From Paenibacillus sonchi (lineage in GTDB: Bacteria; Bacillota; Bacilli; Paenibacillales; Paenibacillaceae): a stretch of 64,000 nt of DNA. The stretch's first letter is position 1. Each line of letters starts with the position of its first letter. A program made the position numbers and the translations under genes. Of the stretch, positions 45,520 to 55,296 are shown piece by piece. Location of the stretch: contig NZ_CP068595.1 in NCBI RefSeq assembly GCF_016772475.1, positions 2,356,001 through 2,420,000 of the forward strand. Reading direction: 5' to 3'. The notes beneath the pieces are model-generated. The model saw only the letters and a program-made list of their open reading frames with translations, searched no databases and was not told the DNA's origin.

Positions 45520-45582
45520 TTGCAGCTGTGCCTAGCAGCCCAATTTCAAACTGCGGGAGCTACCGCCTGCAATGGCGCAGTC

Positions 45583-46644
45583 TTACTTGGCAGTCTTGAC
45601 AGCCTTGGCAACCTTGGCCTGCTCCTCGCGCATCCATTGGGATAACTGGCGTTTCAGCTGCAGGAATTCGGGGGATTCCGTAATTTCCTCGCGGCGCGGA
45701 CGCGGGAAGGGAACCCCGACGGTATGCAGGACGGAGCCGGGACGTCCGGAAAAGACGTAGATGCGGCTGGAGAGGAGCAGCGCCTCCTCGATATTATGGG
45801 TAATGAACAGCACGGAGCGGCGGTTCTCCTCCCACAGCTCCAGCAGCCAGCGCTGCATTTCGCTGCGCGTCAGCGCATCCAGCGCGCTGAACGGCTCGTC
45901 CAGCAGCATCAGTTCCTGCGGCGCCAGCAGCGCCCGCAGAAAAGCAGCCCGCTGCTGCATGCCGCCAGACAGCATATGCGGGTAGGCGCGTTCGAACCCG
46001 CCAAGGCCGACCTTGTCCAGCCAATGGCGGGCGGCGGCCCGCGCTTCAGCCCGCGGCTCGCCCTTCAGCTCACCCGCGAGCAGGACGTTGTCTTCGATGG
46101 TCCGCCACGGGAACAGCGCGGGCTGCTGGGGCATATAGCTGATTTCGCCCCGCTGTCCGGTGACCGGCTTGCCGTTCATGCTTATGGTTCCGGCATCGGG
46201 CTGCTCCAGGCCGCCGATAATGTGGAACAGGGTACTTTTGCCGCAGCCGGAGGGGCCGACGATGGAGACGAATTCCTGCGGCTCCACCTTGAGCGAGACC
46301 TGGTCCAGCACCAGGGTTTCACGGCGGCGGTGGAAGAAAGCTTTGGTTACGCCGTTCACTTCCAGCGCGGGCGGTGCTTCGGCCATGCGGGCCGCTCCAG
46401 CCTGCTCTGCCTCAGTCTGGCCGCCACCGGGTCCGGCCTTCCAAGCAGCACCAGCCGTCCCCTCAGTCCGGCCGCCGCCGGGTCCGGCTTCCTGAGCAGC
46501 ACCAGCCTGCTCCCCCTCAGCCTGACCCCCGCCAGCACCGGCCAATTGCCCGGATGAGATCCGTTCCCCGGCGTTCCATTCTGGACTGCCGTCAGCACCT
46601 GAGCTGGTTGCTCCTTCGCGCCTGGCATCCGTAGTACGAGTCAT
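45583..46644 (-). CDS. ThiZ/SsuB-type ABC ATPase with a low-complexity N-terminal extension
   Basis: The ATP-binding subunit of a NitT/TauT-family importer: Walker A GPSGCGKST, Q-loop MPQQPALFPW, signature LSGGMQQRA, Walker B LMLLDEPFSALD, H-loop THNIEEAL. It is the last gene of a TPP-riboswitch operon, so thiamine-precursor (HMP) import is the likely role. The first 95 or so residues are an unusual Gly/Ala/Glu-rich stretch built of repeats like GPGGGQTEAEQAGAA, absent from ordinary family members. ATG 46644 with AAAGGGGTGG supports inclusion of the extension. Confidence 0.88.
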   Translation of the reverse strand: MTRTTDARREGATSSGADGSPEWNAGERISSGQLAGAGGGQAEGEQAGAAQEAGPGGGRTEGTAGAAWKAGPGGGQTEAEQAGAARMAEAPPALEVNGVTKAFFHRRRETLVLDQVSLKVEPQEFVSIVGPSGCGKSTLFHIIGGLEQPDAGTISMNGKPVTGQRGEISYMPQQPALFPWRTIEDNVLLAGELKGEPRAEARAAARHWLDKVGLGGFERAYPHMLSGGMQQRAAFLRALLAPQELMLLDEPFSALDALTRSEMQRWLLELWEENRRSVLFITHNIEEALLLSSRIYVFSGRPGSVLHTVGVPFPRPRREEITESPEFLQLKRQLSQWMREEQAKVAKAVKTAK

Positions 46645-46716
46645 GATTATCCACCCCTTTCCAGAGAGCCTAAATCGTTCAATCTTTAGCATCTGTAACG
46701 TAATGTTCAGCCTGTA

Positions 46717-47477
46717 TCAAGAGGCCTTGCGCGGCTTCCAGCGGACCAGCCACTTTTCCAGCAGTGCGATCAGGGCGAACAGCACCAGACTAAGAAGCAC
46801 AATAATTACAATGGCGACGAACATCCGGTCTGTGCGGTAGGAGGCCTTCTGCAGCAGCATGTAGTAGCCGATGCCCTTGTCCGCGCCGATCCACTCCGCG
46901 ACCACCGCGCCCATGACCGCGTAGGTCGCGGAGATTTTCAGGCCCGAAAACAGGGAGGGCAGGGAGCCGGGCAGCTCCAGCTTAGTGAAGATCTGCCATT
47001 GGTTGGCCCCGGCCATTTTCATATAATTCATCATGATCCGGTCGCTTTGGGCCAGCCCGCCCATGGCGGCGACGGCAACCGGGAAGAAGCAGACAAGTGT
47101 GATGAGTACGATTTTGGGCAGCAGCCCGAACCCGAACCAGATGATCAGCAGCGGCCCGAGGGCAATCGATGGCACATTCTGGCTGAGAATCAGCAGCGGG
47201 TACAGCGCTCTTTTCAGCCAGGGCACTAAATGCAGCACCAGAGCCACAATCAGGCCCACTCCTGTGCCGACAGGAAAGCCGATCAGGGTCAGCCGCAGCG
47301 TGGCAGCCGTATGCGCCCAAATGCCAGAGGCGTTGCCCCGGGATTCACGGGCGATATCGCCGGGGCTTGGCAGCATCCAGGAAGGCACATGGAACACGGA
47401 AACCGCCAATTGCCAGGCTCCCAGAAAAAGATGACCGCCACAAGGGGCGGCCAGATTTGGTTCCAGTACGATCTCAC
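46717..47477 (-). CDS. ThiX-type ABC permease, frame broken by 1 nt
   Basis: The membrane subunit of the same importer, with the BPD_transp_1 signature (KMAGANQWQIFTKLELPGSL; VPSIALGPLLIIWFGFG; YAVMGAVVAEWIGADKGIGY). The N-terminus (MRSYWNQIWPPLVAVIFF) starts at GTG 47477, overlapping the stop of the preceding gene. One more A in the five-base run at 47425-47429 (T on the coding strand) joins it to LGAWQLAVSVFHVPSWMLPS. The full protein is about 254 residues. Confidence 0.87.
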
Positions 47478-47767
47478 GGCCGGTATTTTTCCGTCAGCTT
47501 GTCCATGCTGATTCCGTTCGGGTTATGGGCGATCTTGATCTGTGAGATGACGCTGGGGCTGCCGGATGCGATCAGTGCCTCATGCATGTGGCGCACCACT
47601 TCGAGCAGTTCGCTCAGTTCACCTTCCATCGTGGTTTCGAGCGGGTTGACCTGGTGTTTGACACCGGATTGCTGAATCACCTCAATGGCCTTATCTACAT
47701 AAGGAATGGAATCCTCGTTGTTCGGAGTTTTAGGGATGACTTGAATGCTGAGCAGGGTATTGGCCAT
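47474..47767 (-). CDS. MTH1187/YkoF-type thiamine-binding protein
   Basis: A 97-residue protein of the DUF77/MTH1187 family (LLSIQVIPKTPNNEDSIPYV, VIQQSGVKHQVNPLETTMEG), whose YkoF relatives bind thiamine. It sits between the solute-binding and permease genes under a TPP riboswitch, supporting a thiamine or HMP role for the operon. Confidence 0.88.
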   Translation of the reverse strand: MANTLLSIQVIPKTPNNEDSIPYVDKAIEVIQQSGVKHQVNPLETTMEGELSELLEVVRHMHEALIASGSPSVISQIKIAHNPNGISMDKLTEKYRP

Positions 47768-47823
47768 GTCAATCAGATCCTTTCAGGTTTGGTATTGTAG
47801 TTTGTAGGATTTGCACAGTACAA

Positions 47824-48893
47824 TTACTGGCCTTGCGGCAAATAATCATTGGTGAACGCTGAAGCGGCATCCAGCGGTTTGTCCAGCAGCTTCAGGCCGT
47901 ACATCCAGTCGGCGTAATTCTTCCAGACCTCTGCTTTTTGCTCTCCCCAGCGGGCGGCATCGTCTTTATATTTCGGGCTCAGCCATTTCTGGCTGGCGAG
48001 GACCAGCTTGGGATCGAGGTCCGGTACAGCCTTGGAGAGGAGAGCGGCAGCTTCTTCCGGCTTGTCGATTGCATATTGATAGCCTTTGGTTGTAGCCGCA
48101 AGGAAAGCCTTCACCAGTTCCGGATGCTCGGCAATTTCCTTTTCGCTGGTGGTCAGAACCGGTGTGTAGTAATCCAGCTGCGGCGCGTAATCCTTCAAAT
48201 ACAGCATGTCAACCGGCTCCCCGCGCAGTTCGGCTTCGATGCCGGTCCATGCGTAGAAAATCCACGCAAAATCGATGTCGCGTTTCACGGCGGTGAAGAA
48301 ATCGGCTTCTCCGATATTGACCAGCTTTACCTTTTTGACATCGCCGCCTTCAGGGTCCATGATTGCTTTCATCGCCGCTTCTTCTGCGGGAGAGCCCCAG
48401 CCGCCGTAGGTTTTGCCTTCGAAGTCTTTGGGCGTCTTGATATTGCGGTCCTTCGGAGCGGCAAAACCCGAGGTATTATGCTGGATGATGGCAGCAATCG
48501 AGACGAGCGGCACATCCTGCAGCCGGGCCAGTGTCAGCGCCTCCTGGGCACTGATGCCAAAAGCGGCTTCGCCTGAGGTGACCATCGTGTCGGCTCCGGC
48601 TGCACCGGGCTGCACAATTTCTACATCGAGGCCTTCCTCCTCATAATATCCCAGCTCCTTGGCTGCATAGAGGCCGGTATGGTTGGTGTTCGGCGTCCAG
48701 TCCAGAGCGACCTTAATCTTGGTCAGCTCTTTTGGAGCGTCCGTCGCTGAGGCGGTAGCCTCAGGCGCGGCGGTGCTGTCTCCGGATGGAGCAGTGCTAT
48801 TCCCCCGGAATTTGCATTATTGCTGCCGCAGCCGGCCATTACGATGACCAGCATGCAGCTGATGCAGAGCATTAGTGTTTTTTTGACTCCCAT
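47824..48893 (-). CDS. ThiY/NMT1-like substrate-binding lipoprotein, frame broken by 1 nt
   Basis: The extracellular binding protein of the importer. The N-terminus from ATG 48893 (AAGGAGAG upstream) is a lipoprotein signal (LMLCISCMLVIVMAGCGSNN). After a Ser/Ala/Thr linker the NMT1 domain begins IKVALDWTPNTNHTGLYAAK, typical of pyrimidine-precursor binding proteins, and ends KPLDAASAFTNDYLP. The frame breaks at the five-base C run at 48802-48806; six bases join the two parts into about 355 residues. It is the first gene after the TPP riboswitch. Confidence 0.88.
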
Positions 48894-48947
48894 TTCTTCT
48901 CTCCTTCCAGCTCTCCCCAGTCTTCCAAATTCTGATGATGTCCATAC

Positions 48948-48976
48948 CAAAAAAAGCGCCCCGGAGATCGGGACGC
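48948..48976 (-). terminator. Riboswitch-controlled terminator upstream of thiY
   Basis: Minus strand GCGTCCCG/CGGGGCGC followed by seven T, between the TPP aptamer and the first gene. TPP binding is expected to favour it. Confidence 0.8.
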
Positions 48977-49030
48977 CTGCAGTTGCGTTAGGTGACCGCC
49001 TAGGCCAATTGGGCTGAATAGCGGGTGATG

Positions 49031-49118
49031 ATTCCTACGCTGGCATTATCCAGATCAGGTATAAGGGTCAGTATCTTCGCGGGATACACTCTCAGCCGGC
49101 CAATTCCAGCCCCCCTGG
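49031..49118 (-). promoter_or_regulatory. TPP riboswitch
   Basis: The minus strand shows the THI-box signatures in order: CTGAGAG, TGACCCTT, ACCTGATCTGGATAATGCCA and GCGTAGGAA. It lies ahead of the thiY-like/thiamine-binding/thiX-like/thiZ-like operon and represses it when thiamine pyrophosphate is abundant. Confidence 0.95.
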
Positions 49119-49308
49119 TACTATGAAGTTATGGGTATTGCTGTGTTCTTACGGTGTATTATAGCTGTCGCCTGCGGGGTTGTCCAGTAGCCGCCTGCCA
49201 AAATGGCGGCAATCTGCCAAGAACGTCCAGGCCCGCCGGGGTAACCTGGCCTTATGTTATAATACGGACAAGGCTCTACAATTCCGTTTCAGAAAAAGGA
49301 GTGACCCT

Positions 49309-50373
49309 ATGTTCGCTGACCAGCAAAATGCCGGGGAACGGCTGAAGGCGCTAGCAGAGCAGTTGGCGGAAGAAGTCACTTTACGTCAGTATGAGCGGCA
49401 GCCCGAGCTGCGGCAAAGATTCGGCCCTTCGGGAGTAGCAAGAACCAAACAGGATTCTCTATATCATTTCCGGTATCTGGCCCAAAGTGTGGCGCTGGAT
49501 AGCCCGCTTTTATTTATAAACTATATTATATGGCTGAAGGTGCTGCTCGCCCAGTATAAGATTACGGCCGAGGATCTGCAGATTAATTTGGATCTGATGA
49601 AGGAGGCTATAAGCTCTCAGGTGGAAACGCCGGAAAAAGAGCTGATTTTAAGCTATCTTGACATGGGGCTTCACCATACGCGCGGAGAGGAAAGCCTGCC
49701 TACCTTTCTTCAGCCGGAAAAGCCCTATTACCGCGAGGCAGAGGAGTACCTGAAGCTGCTTCTGGCCGGGGAGCGCCGTAAGGCTTCGGAGTTCGTGCTG
49801 GGGCTGCATGAGGACGGTGTGCCTATCCGTGACCTCTATCTGCATCTTTTCCAGAACAGCCAGTATGAGATCGGCCGCCTATGGCAGCTTGGCCGCATCA
49901 CTGTAGCCCAGGAGCACTACTGTACAGCCTGTACCCAGAGCATCATCTCCCAGCTCTATCCGCGTTGGATTCAGGCCGCACAGAAAGGCGGCAAAACGCT
50001 GGTAGCGGTCGGTGTGGGCGAGGAGCTGCATGAAATCGGGCTGCGGATGCTCGCTGATTTCTTCGAAATGGAGGGCTGGAACACCTGCTATCTGGGCTCC
50101 AATATGCCTGCTGAGGGACTGATCCGCTATTTAAAAGAGCAGCCTGCCGATCTCCTGGCCGTCTCGGTTACCATGACTTATCATGTGTCGGAGGTCCGGC
50201 GTCTGATTGCCTCGATCCGCACGCATGCCGGGCTGGACCGCATAAAAATTCTAGTCGGCGGAATGCCGTTTAATATTGACAGAACATTATGGGAAAAGGT
50301 TGGAGCCGACGGCTATGCCCCGGACGCCAAAGGGGCGCTGGAGGTGGCGTCACAGCTGATTTCCCAAAACTAG
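49309..50373 (+). CDS. Cobalamin (B12)-binding sensory protein
   Basis: A 354-residue soluble protein. The second half has the B12-binding module: a methionine-synthase-like cap helix bundle ([37 protein letters not shown]) followed by a Rossmann B12 domain with the axial-ligand motif ELHEIG (His241), then [10 protein letters not shown] and ILVGGMPF. The first 150 or so residues are helical and of unknown function. ATG 49309 has AAGGAG upstream. No methyltransferase gene is nearby. The next gene, 28 bp later, is a soluble hybrid histidine kinase, so this protein probably acts as its B12- or light-dependent input, by analogy with CarH-type photoreceptors (inference). Confidence 0.87.
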   Translation: MFADQQNAGERLKALAEQLAEEVTLRQYERQPELRQRFGPSGVARTKQDSLYHFRYLAQSVALDSPLLFINYIIWLKVLLAQYKITAEDLQINLDLMKEAISSQVETPEKELILSYLDMGLHHTRGEESLPTFLQPEKPYYREAEEYLKLLLAGERRKASEFVLGLHEDGVPIRDLYLHLFQNSQYEIGRLWQLGRITVAQEHYCTACTQSIISQLYPRWIQAAQKGGKTLVAVGVGEELHEIGLRMLADFFEMEGWNTCYLGSNMPAEGLIRYLKEQPADLLAVSVTMTYHVSEVRRLIASIRTHAGLDRIKILVGGMPFNIDRTLWEKVGADGYAPDAKGALEVASQLISQN

Positions 50374-50401
50374 CACCCAGAGAACTTACAAAAGGCGGGA
50401 T

Positions 50402-52093
50402 ATGGAAATGGCCGACGACGAGCAGGAAGTCAGGAAACTGAGGGAAACAATTGAGCAGCTCTCGCATCAATTGATCCAGGGGCAGCAGAGGGAAGAACAG
50501 ACCCTCGCAGAATTCTCCGCGATGAATAATGAATTAATTACGATGCACCGGCTGCTTGCGAAGAAGAGCGCCGGCCTTAAGGAGATGAAGGAGGAGGCGG
50601 AGCGGGCCAACCGCGCGAAAAGCCTGTTTCTGGCTACAATTAGCCATGAAATCCGCACGCCGATGAACGGCATTCTGGGAATGACTGAGCTTCTGGAGGC
50701 TGAGGGGGCGACGGACGGGCAGCGGGCTCATCTGGAAGTCATCCGGGAATCCGCGCAATACCTGCTGCAGATGATCAACAACCTGCTGGATATCTCGAAG
50801 ATTGAAGCCAGCAGAATGGAGCTGGAGAAGACACCGTTCAACCTGCGTGACCTGCTTGAGCACGTGGTCCGGCTGCTCTCTACGGCTGCCGCGAAGCGCG
50901 GGAATGTTCTGAAATGGCAGGTTGCGGACAGTGTAGACCATACCCTAAACGGGGATTCATCGAAAATTCTTCAGGTACTCATCAATCTGGTGGGAAATGG
51001 ACTGAAGTTCACACAGAACGGCGAAGTGGAAGTGACTGTGAGCCTGGTTCAAGAGGATGCGGCCCGGCAGCACCTCTGCTTCGCGGTCAGGGATGAGGGC
51101 ATCGGCATTTCACTGAAGGATCAGGCTGCGCTGTTCCGGCCCTATTCACAGATCAGCAGCGAGCCGGCAATGGCAGTGGAGGGCACGGGGCTTGGTTTGT
51201 CTATCTGCAAGTCCCTGGTGGAGCTGATGGGCGGAACGATTACAGTGGACAGCGCCCCTGGCCGGGGCTCCACCTTCCGGTTTGAGGTTGCCCTGGATAA
51301 AACGCTAAGTTTGAAGGAATCATCTCCCGCGGACGAAGCGGTATTGCCTGAGCCCCGCTTCAGCGCGCAGCCGGTGCTGGTTGCAGAAGACAACGGACTG
51401 AACAGCACCCTTTTGCTGCTTCAGTTGAAGAAGCTGGGCATTACGAATGTGCAGCTGGTCAGCAGCGGCAAGGAGGCTATCGAAGCCTGGCAGCAGGGCG
51501 AGTACGGACTTATTCTGATGGACAGCAGGCTTCCCGGCATGAATGGAGGGGAAGCGGTCCGCAGAATCCGGCAGCTGGAGTCGTCCGGGACAAAGCCGAG
51601 AGTTCCCATCATCGGGGTGACCGGGGATGGATCGGAGGAGAGCCGGGCACAGTTTTTCCAGGCGGGTCTGGATGACTGGGCGGTTAAGCCGTTGAACCTG
51701 GAGCGGCTGAGGCAGCTTCTGGGCAGATGGTTCAGCCCCGGGCCTTATATCCCGGTGCTGGATGCGGATACGATTTCCGGAATCCGGGAAATGGACGGGG
51801 AAGAGGCGCCGCAGCTGCTTCAGGCGCTGGTGGAGATGTTCAAGAATGACACGCCGCTCCGGCTGGCGGCCCTGGAGACAGCATTTGCTGCCAGGGACCT
51901 TCCTGAGATGGGGGCCGTGGCCCACGGGCTGAAATCGGGCAGCCTGAGCATTGGAGCGAAGTACTTCGCCCATTTGTGCGCGGCGGTTGAGCGCCATGCC
52001 AGAGAGGGCGAATATGAACCGGCTGCACGGGTGCTGCCGAAGCTTGCCCCTGCGTATGCGGAAGCGTGCCGGGAGCTGGAGAGCCTGCTGTAG
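50402..52093 (+). CDS. Cytosolic hybrid histidine kinase (HisKA-HATPase-REC-HPt)
   Basis: A 563-residue protein without membrane segments: an N-terminal coiled coil (residues 1-65), HisKA with His82 ([15 protein letters not shown]), HATPase ([31 protein letters not shown]), a receiver domain with Asp374 ([14 protein letters not shown]), and a C-terminal HPt domain with His508 ([10 protein letters not shown]). It carries a full internal phosphorelay, but the output regulator is not adjacent. With no sensor domain of its own, it most likely takes its signal from the cobalamin-binding protein encoded 28 bp upstream. Confidence 0.92.
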   Translation: MEMADDEQEVRKLRETIEQLSHQLIQGQQREEQTLAEFSAMNNELITMHRLLAKKSAGLKEMKEEAERANRAKSLFLATISHEIRTPMNGILGMTELLEAEGATDGQRAHLEVIRESAQYLLQMINNLLDISKIEASRMELEKTPFNLRDLLEHVVRLLSTAAAKRGNVLKWQVADSVDHTLNGDSSKILQVLINLVGNGLKFTQNGEVEVTVSLVQEDAARQHLCFAVRDEGIGISLKDQAALFRPYSQISSEPAMAVEGTGLGLSICKSLVELMGGTITVDSAPGRGSTFRFEVALDKTLSLKESSPADEAVLPEPRFSAQPVLVAEDNGLNSTLLLLQLKKLGITNVQLVSSGKEAIEAWQQGEYGLILMDSRLPGMNGGEAVRRIRQLESSGTKPRVPIIGVTGDGSEESRAQFFQAGLDDWAVKPLNLERLRQLLGRWFSPGPYIPVLDADTISGIREMDGEEAPQLLQALVEMFKNDTPLRLAALETAFAARDLPEMGAVAHGLKSGSLSIGAKYFAHLCAAVERHAREGEYEPAARVLPKLAPAYAEACRELESLL

Positions 52094-52157
52094 TGTGCGG
52101 CTCTTTTATTGAAAGATAAGAATTATATGTTTTGGGGGAAGCGACTTCCCCTTATTT

Positions 52158-52572
52158 AATTGTAAAGGAAATTATACAGTGTAAAGAAATGTGGATATCT
52201 TGGAAGCCTCAGAGGATACAAGCGATGCAGGAGGATTGGGCTCCATTCGTGGACTGAAGCGGACAGAGGAGCCCTTATTTTGCCAAAACCCTTACTTTTT
52301 CAGCAGTTACGGACTCAGGAGTCGTTATTTCGTTCGAATGAGCCTGGAATGAAGGGGAAAGGGACAAATAAAGGCATCTCTGTCCGTAGTCCTGCGGAAT
52401 AGACGAATCTTCTATTAATAACGGCTTTCCTGTCCGTAACGGCTGCGGATCGATCGTGAAGGAATAGGGCGATCCGTCTTCAGCATGCCCCGTTGATTTT
52501 GGAGTGGTTGGGAATCCCTGCGGCCATAAGCCCCGTGTAGCTATTCACCCGCCAGGGTGATTTTGTTCTAGA
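52158..52572. repeat. Long dispersed non-coding repeat, copy b
   Basis: The second copy of the repeat at 32518-33103, without the 147-bp interior insertion. It fills the whole gap between the hybrid kinase and the CorA-like gene. Confidence 0.7.
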
Positions 52573-52575
52573 CAG

Positions 52576-54035
52576 TCAGTCATGCCCCTGATATCTTTTT
52601 CTGCGGCGGCTGCGGATTCCGCTCCACAGCTGCTTCAGGCTCAGGCCGATACTGACGGCAATGCCCGTTAAGGCGACGAACAGCGCCAGATATTCAAAGG
52701 GAGAGTACTCCAGCATCTTGCTCCATTCAATCTTGCCCTTAAGGTCTTCGATTACCTGGTTCATGCCATAAATACCGCTGACTACCGTGAACACCGTCAG
52801 GATCATCAGCAGCGTATCCCGGCGTTTGGCCTGGAATTTCTCCTGATATTGAAACAGGTCATTCAGGGTCATTTTGACCTCTTCAAACAGGGCGTCATTG
52901 CCGTAAACCTTGCGGAGCTGAAAAAAATCTCCCTCCCCTGGGACTGCGAAATCAGCTCCAGAAAATAAAATTTGGCCGAAAACTTGTTGATCAGAAAAAT
53001 CAGCTTCTCAATCTCGTCATAATCATGGTTGATCCGCAGACGGGAATGCATGTTGGCCAGCTTCAGCAGTACTATTTTGTGAAAAATACTCAGCAGCAGC
53101 CCGTAATAGTATTCCCCATACATCTGGTTCACAAGCTGGGTGGCAATTCCGGGTTCAGCCCGGCTCAGGCAGCAGAATGTCTGCTCATTCGTCATGTAGT
53201 AGGTATCCGGTCCCCAGCGGCTGTAGGAATGCTCACGGCAGTAATCCTCAATATAACCGGGATCACTGGCGCTGATGAGGGGCTTGCCTTCCGGAGTCAG
53301 GCCGTCCAGCTGGGAAGCCCGGTAACGCAGCGCCTCGCTGATCCCCTCCGCTTCCTCCCGCCGGTCAAAACCGTAAAAGGCTTGAACCAGCATCCGTTCA
53401 TCCACAAAAAACGGCAGGGTTTCGAAATACGCCCCATTGATTTCCGAAGGGTCCAGAAAAGGCTCCAGCCCGCGCGCCAGATGCCGGAACACAAAATCCT
53501 CTACTTGCTTAAAGGACCTGTCATGGCAATGAATAGTGGTCTGTTTGTCCTGGTAGGAGACATCCTCCAGCGTGCGGAAGCGGTCAGCGAATTCCAGGGC
53601 AATACTGAAGGGGAGAACCTCTTCCTCTATACGGATTCTGATGGTCAGGAAGCCCAGCTCGAAAGGACAGATGAACACATCTGTAGAGAGGACCTGAAAA
53701 TGAACGGACTGCGCGGGCATATCCAGCCTGCAGGACAGATCGTTGACCCGGGAAAAACGGCGGAAGGAATCCCTGTCCTTCTCCTGCGGGAACAGCACAT
53801 GGGCGGCAAACGGGAGGTAGCTGCGCTCCATTTTTTCATGGGATACGCAGTAGCCTTCGCCGTAATAAGCGTCCTCCAGCTCTTTGTTATTAAGAAAAAA
53901 CCGGGTGAAGCCATCCTGCGCCAATTGCCGGATTAGATTCATGTCCTCACCCTCTTTCAGGGAGAAGGGGAAAATAAACTGCAGCAGCGCGGTATGTAGT
54001 GTTGGTTCGGCCTCTGCCGGGTTAAGTTCAGGCAT
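52576..54035 (-). CDS. CorA-like two-helix membrane protein with GMN motif, frame broken by 1 nt
   Basis: A large cytosolic N-terminal domain followed by a long helix (KMTLNDLFQYQEKFQAKRRD) and two C-terminal membrane helices, the first ending with GMN (VVSGIYGMN), the signature of CorA-type magnesium channels. The first ORF breaks at the seven-base A run at 52921-52927; eight bases join IFFQLRKVYGNDALFEEVKM. The cytosolic domain is not a close match to standard CorA, so cation transport is likely but the ion is uncertain. The start is ATG 54035 after AAGGGTGG; GTG 54047 is an alternative. The full protein is about 486 residues. Confidence 0.78.
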
Positions 54036-54299
54036 TATCGGTTCCACCCTTATACACAGGATAATTACACGGTCTATATTACCCTAATTTCCAGGCTGCC
54101 ACGCTAAGCAGGAACAGCGGAGCTGCAAAAGCGGCCAAGTCCCGGGGTTCCTTTCGGTTATGGATTTATGGCTGGACGCGGGATTCAATACCCTCAGTAC
54201 GGGTACACTATTATAAGCAACGTGTTTATCATAAATCCAAACTGCGGGCGTGGATATATCAACTTATATTCACAAGATTAGAAAGGAGCTATATCGTCA

Positions 54300-54740
54300 A
54301 TGGATAACAGAGAGCTGGAGCAGACGATCATCAAGACACTGGATGACAACAAGTTCGGGTCCTTCGGCACGATAGAAGCCGGCAACAAACCTAAGGTGCG
54401 TTATATGGCGGTATTTCATGACGGACTTCAGATTTATTTGGCTACCAACCGCAAAACGCATAAGGTAGAGGAGCTGCGGAATAATCCGAATGCTTTTCTG
54501 CTGCTTGGATATGAACAGGGCGGCGGCAAGGATGTGCTTGAAGTCGAAGCCACCGTTGCCGTGACCCAAAATGAAGGCCTCCGTTCCCAAGTATGGAACA
54601 CAGAGCTGGAGAAATGGTTCAAGGGTCCTGATGACCCCGACTATGTGATCCTTGAGCTGCAGCCGACACGGATTGAGTATATGGGCAAGGACCAGCAGCA
54701 TGGGGTCTGGGAAGGTTCGGCCGCCGTTTCCGGCAAATAG
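54300..54740 (+). CDS. Pyridoxamine 5'-phosphate oxidase-fold protein (general stress protein 26-like)
   Basis: A 146-residue split-barrel flavin-binding protein: GSFGTIEAGNKPKVRYMAVF and LQIYLATNRKTHKVEELRNN are the FMN-binding strands typical of the GS26/YdaG group. The role is probably general stress, possibly F420- or flavin-linked reduction; the substrate is unknown. GAAAGGAG precedes the ATG. A GTTTAT-N14-GGGCGT pair upstream (about 54221-54246) weakly resembles a SigB promoter. A terminator follows. Confidence 0.85.
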   Translation: MDNRELEQTIIKTLDDNKFGSFGTIEAGNKPKVRYMAVFHDGLQIYLATNRKTHKVEELRNNPNAFLLLGYEQGGGKDVLEVEATVAVTQNEGLRSQVWNTELEKWFKGPDDPDYVILELQPTRIEYMGKDQQHGVWEGSAAVSGK

Positions 54741-54797
54741 GGGAAGAAGGTGAACGAACCCCTTATTTATGGTTAACACCCTCTTCGGGTACCTTAT

Positions 54798-54836
54798 AGC
54801 CATCTTTGGACCTCACGGTTCCGGGATGGCTTTTTT
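54798..54836 (+). terminator. Terminator after the PNPOx-fold gene
   Basis: AGCCATC..GGATGGCT followed by six T. Confidence 0.8.
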
Positions 54837-54954
54837 AGCGTTTAGGAAATTAGGCTACTGACATAGGCTGCAGGAGGACTAGGTGGTCAACAACGCATGT
54901 CCTGATTTTAGTTTCTGGGCCGTGGCTGGCTTACGGGAAATCATGGTATACTTG

Positions 54955-55075
54955 CGCTGCAGTACTGACCCCAACATGAGCCTGGGGTGATCCATGAGCT
55001 GCATTGATGGTTCTCCGGTTGACCGGTGGACATTAAATAAAGCCGGGAATATTCATTCCCGGGTGCGCAGTTGGT
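54955..55075 (+). other. Intergenic stretch with several adjacent hairpins
   Basis: Downstream of a possible TATACT -10 (about 54949) the DNA can form CCCCA/TGGGG, CCAT/ATGG, CCGGT/ACCGG and CCGGGAAT/ATTCCCGG hairpins, enclosed by a weak TGCGC/GCGCA closing helix. It matches no RNA family that I recognise. The remainder of 54837-55296 has no gene. Confidence 0.3.
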
Positions 55076-55229
55076 ATCCGTGCCGTCCCGGGGATTTCTT
55101 GTTGGACTTGTTGAATAGGAAATTAACCACAGGAAAGCCCGCATCGTAAGCATAAGCTGTCTGGAATCCTACCGCCAGGAGCAGTATAAATTTCTAGTAG
55201 AAACATAAGTACCCGGTAGGCGAAAATCG

Positions 55230-55261
55230 GAGGCTCCCAAAGGACGTCGGAGCCATTTTTT
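55230..55261 (+). terminator. Terminator in front of the LanRK-like operon
   Basis: GGCTCC..GGAGCC followed by six T, 36 bp before the response-regulator start. Confidence 0.6.
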
Positions 55262-55296
55262 GCTTTTTCCAGAATCACGGAAAGGATTTGACTTAT

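Noticed and set aside
55050..55110. T-box-like string (TTGGTATCC..GTCCC) before the immunity operon
   Set aside because: The conserved T-box core is not matched exactly, no specifier stem was found, and the downstream genes are not amino-acid related.
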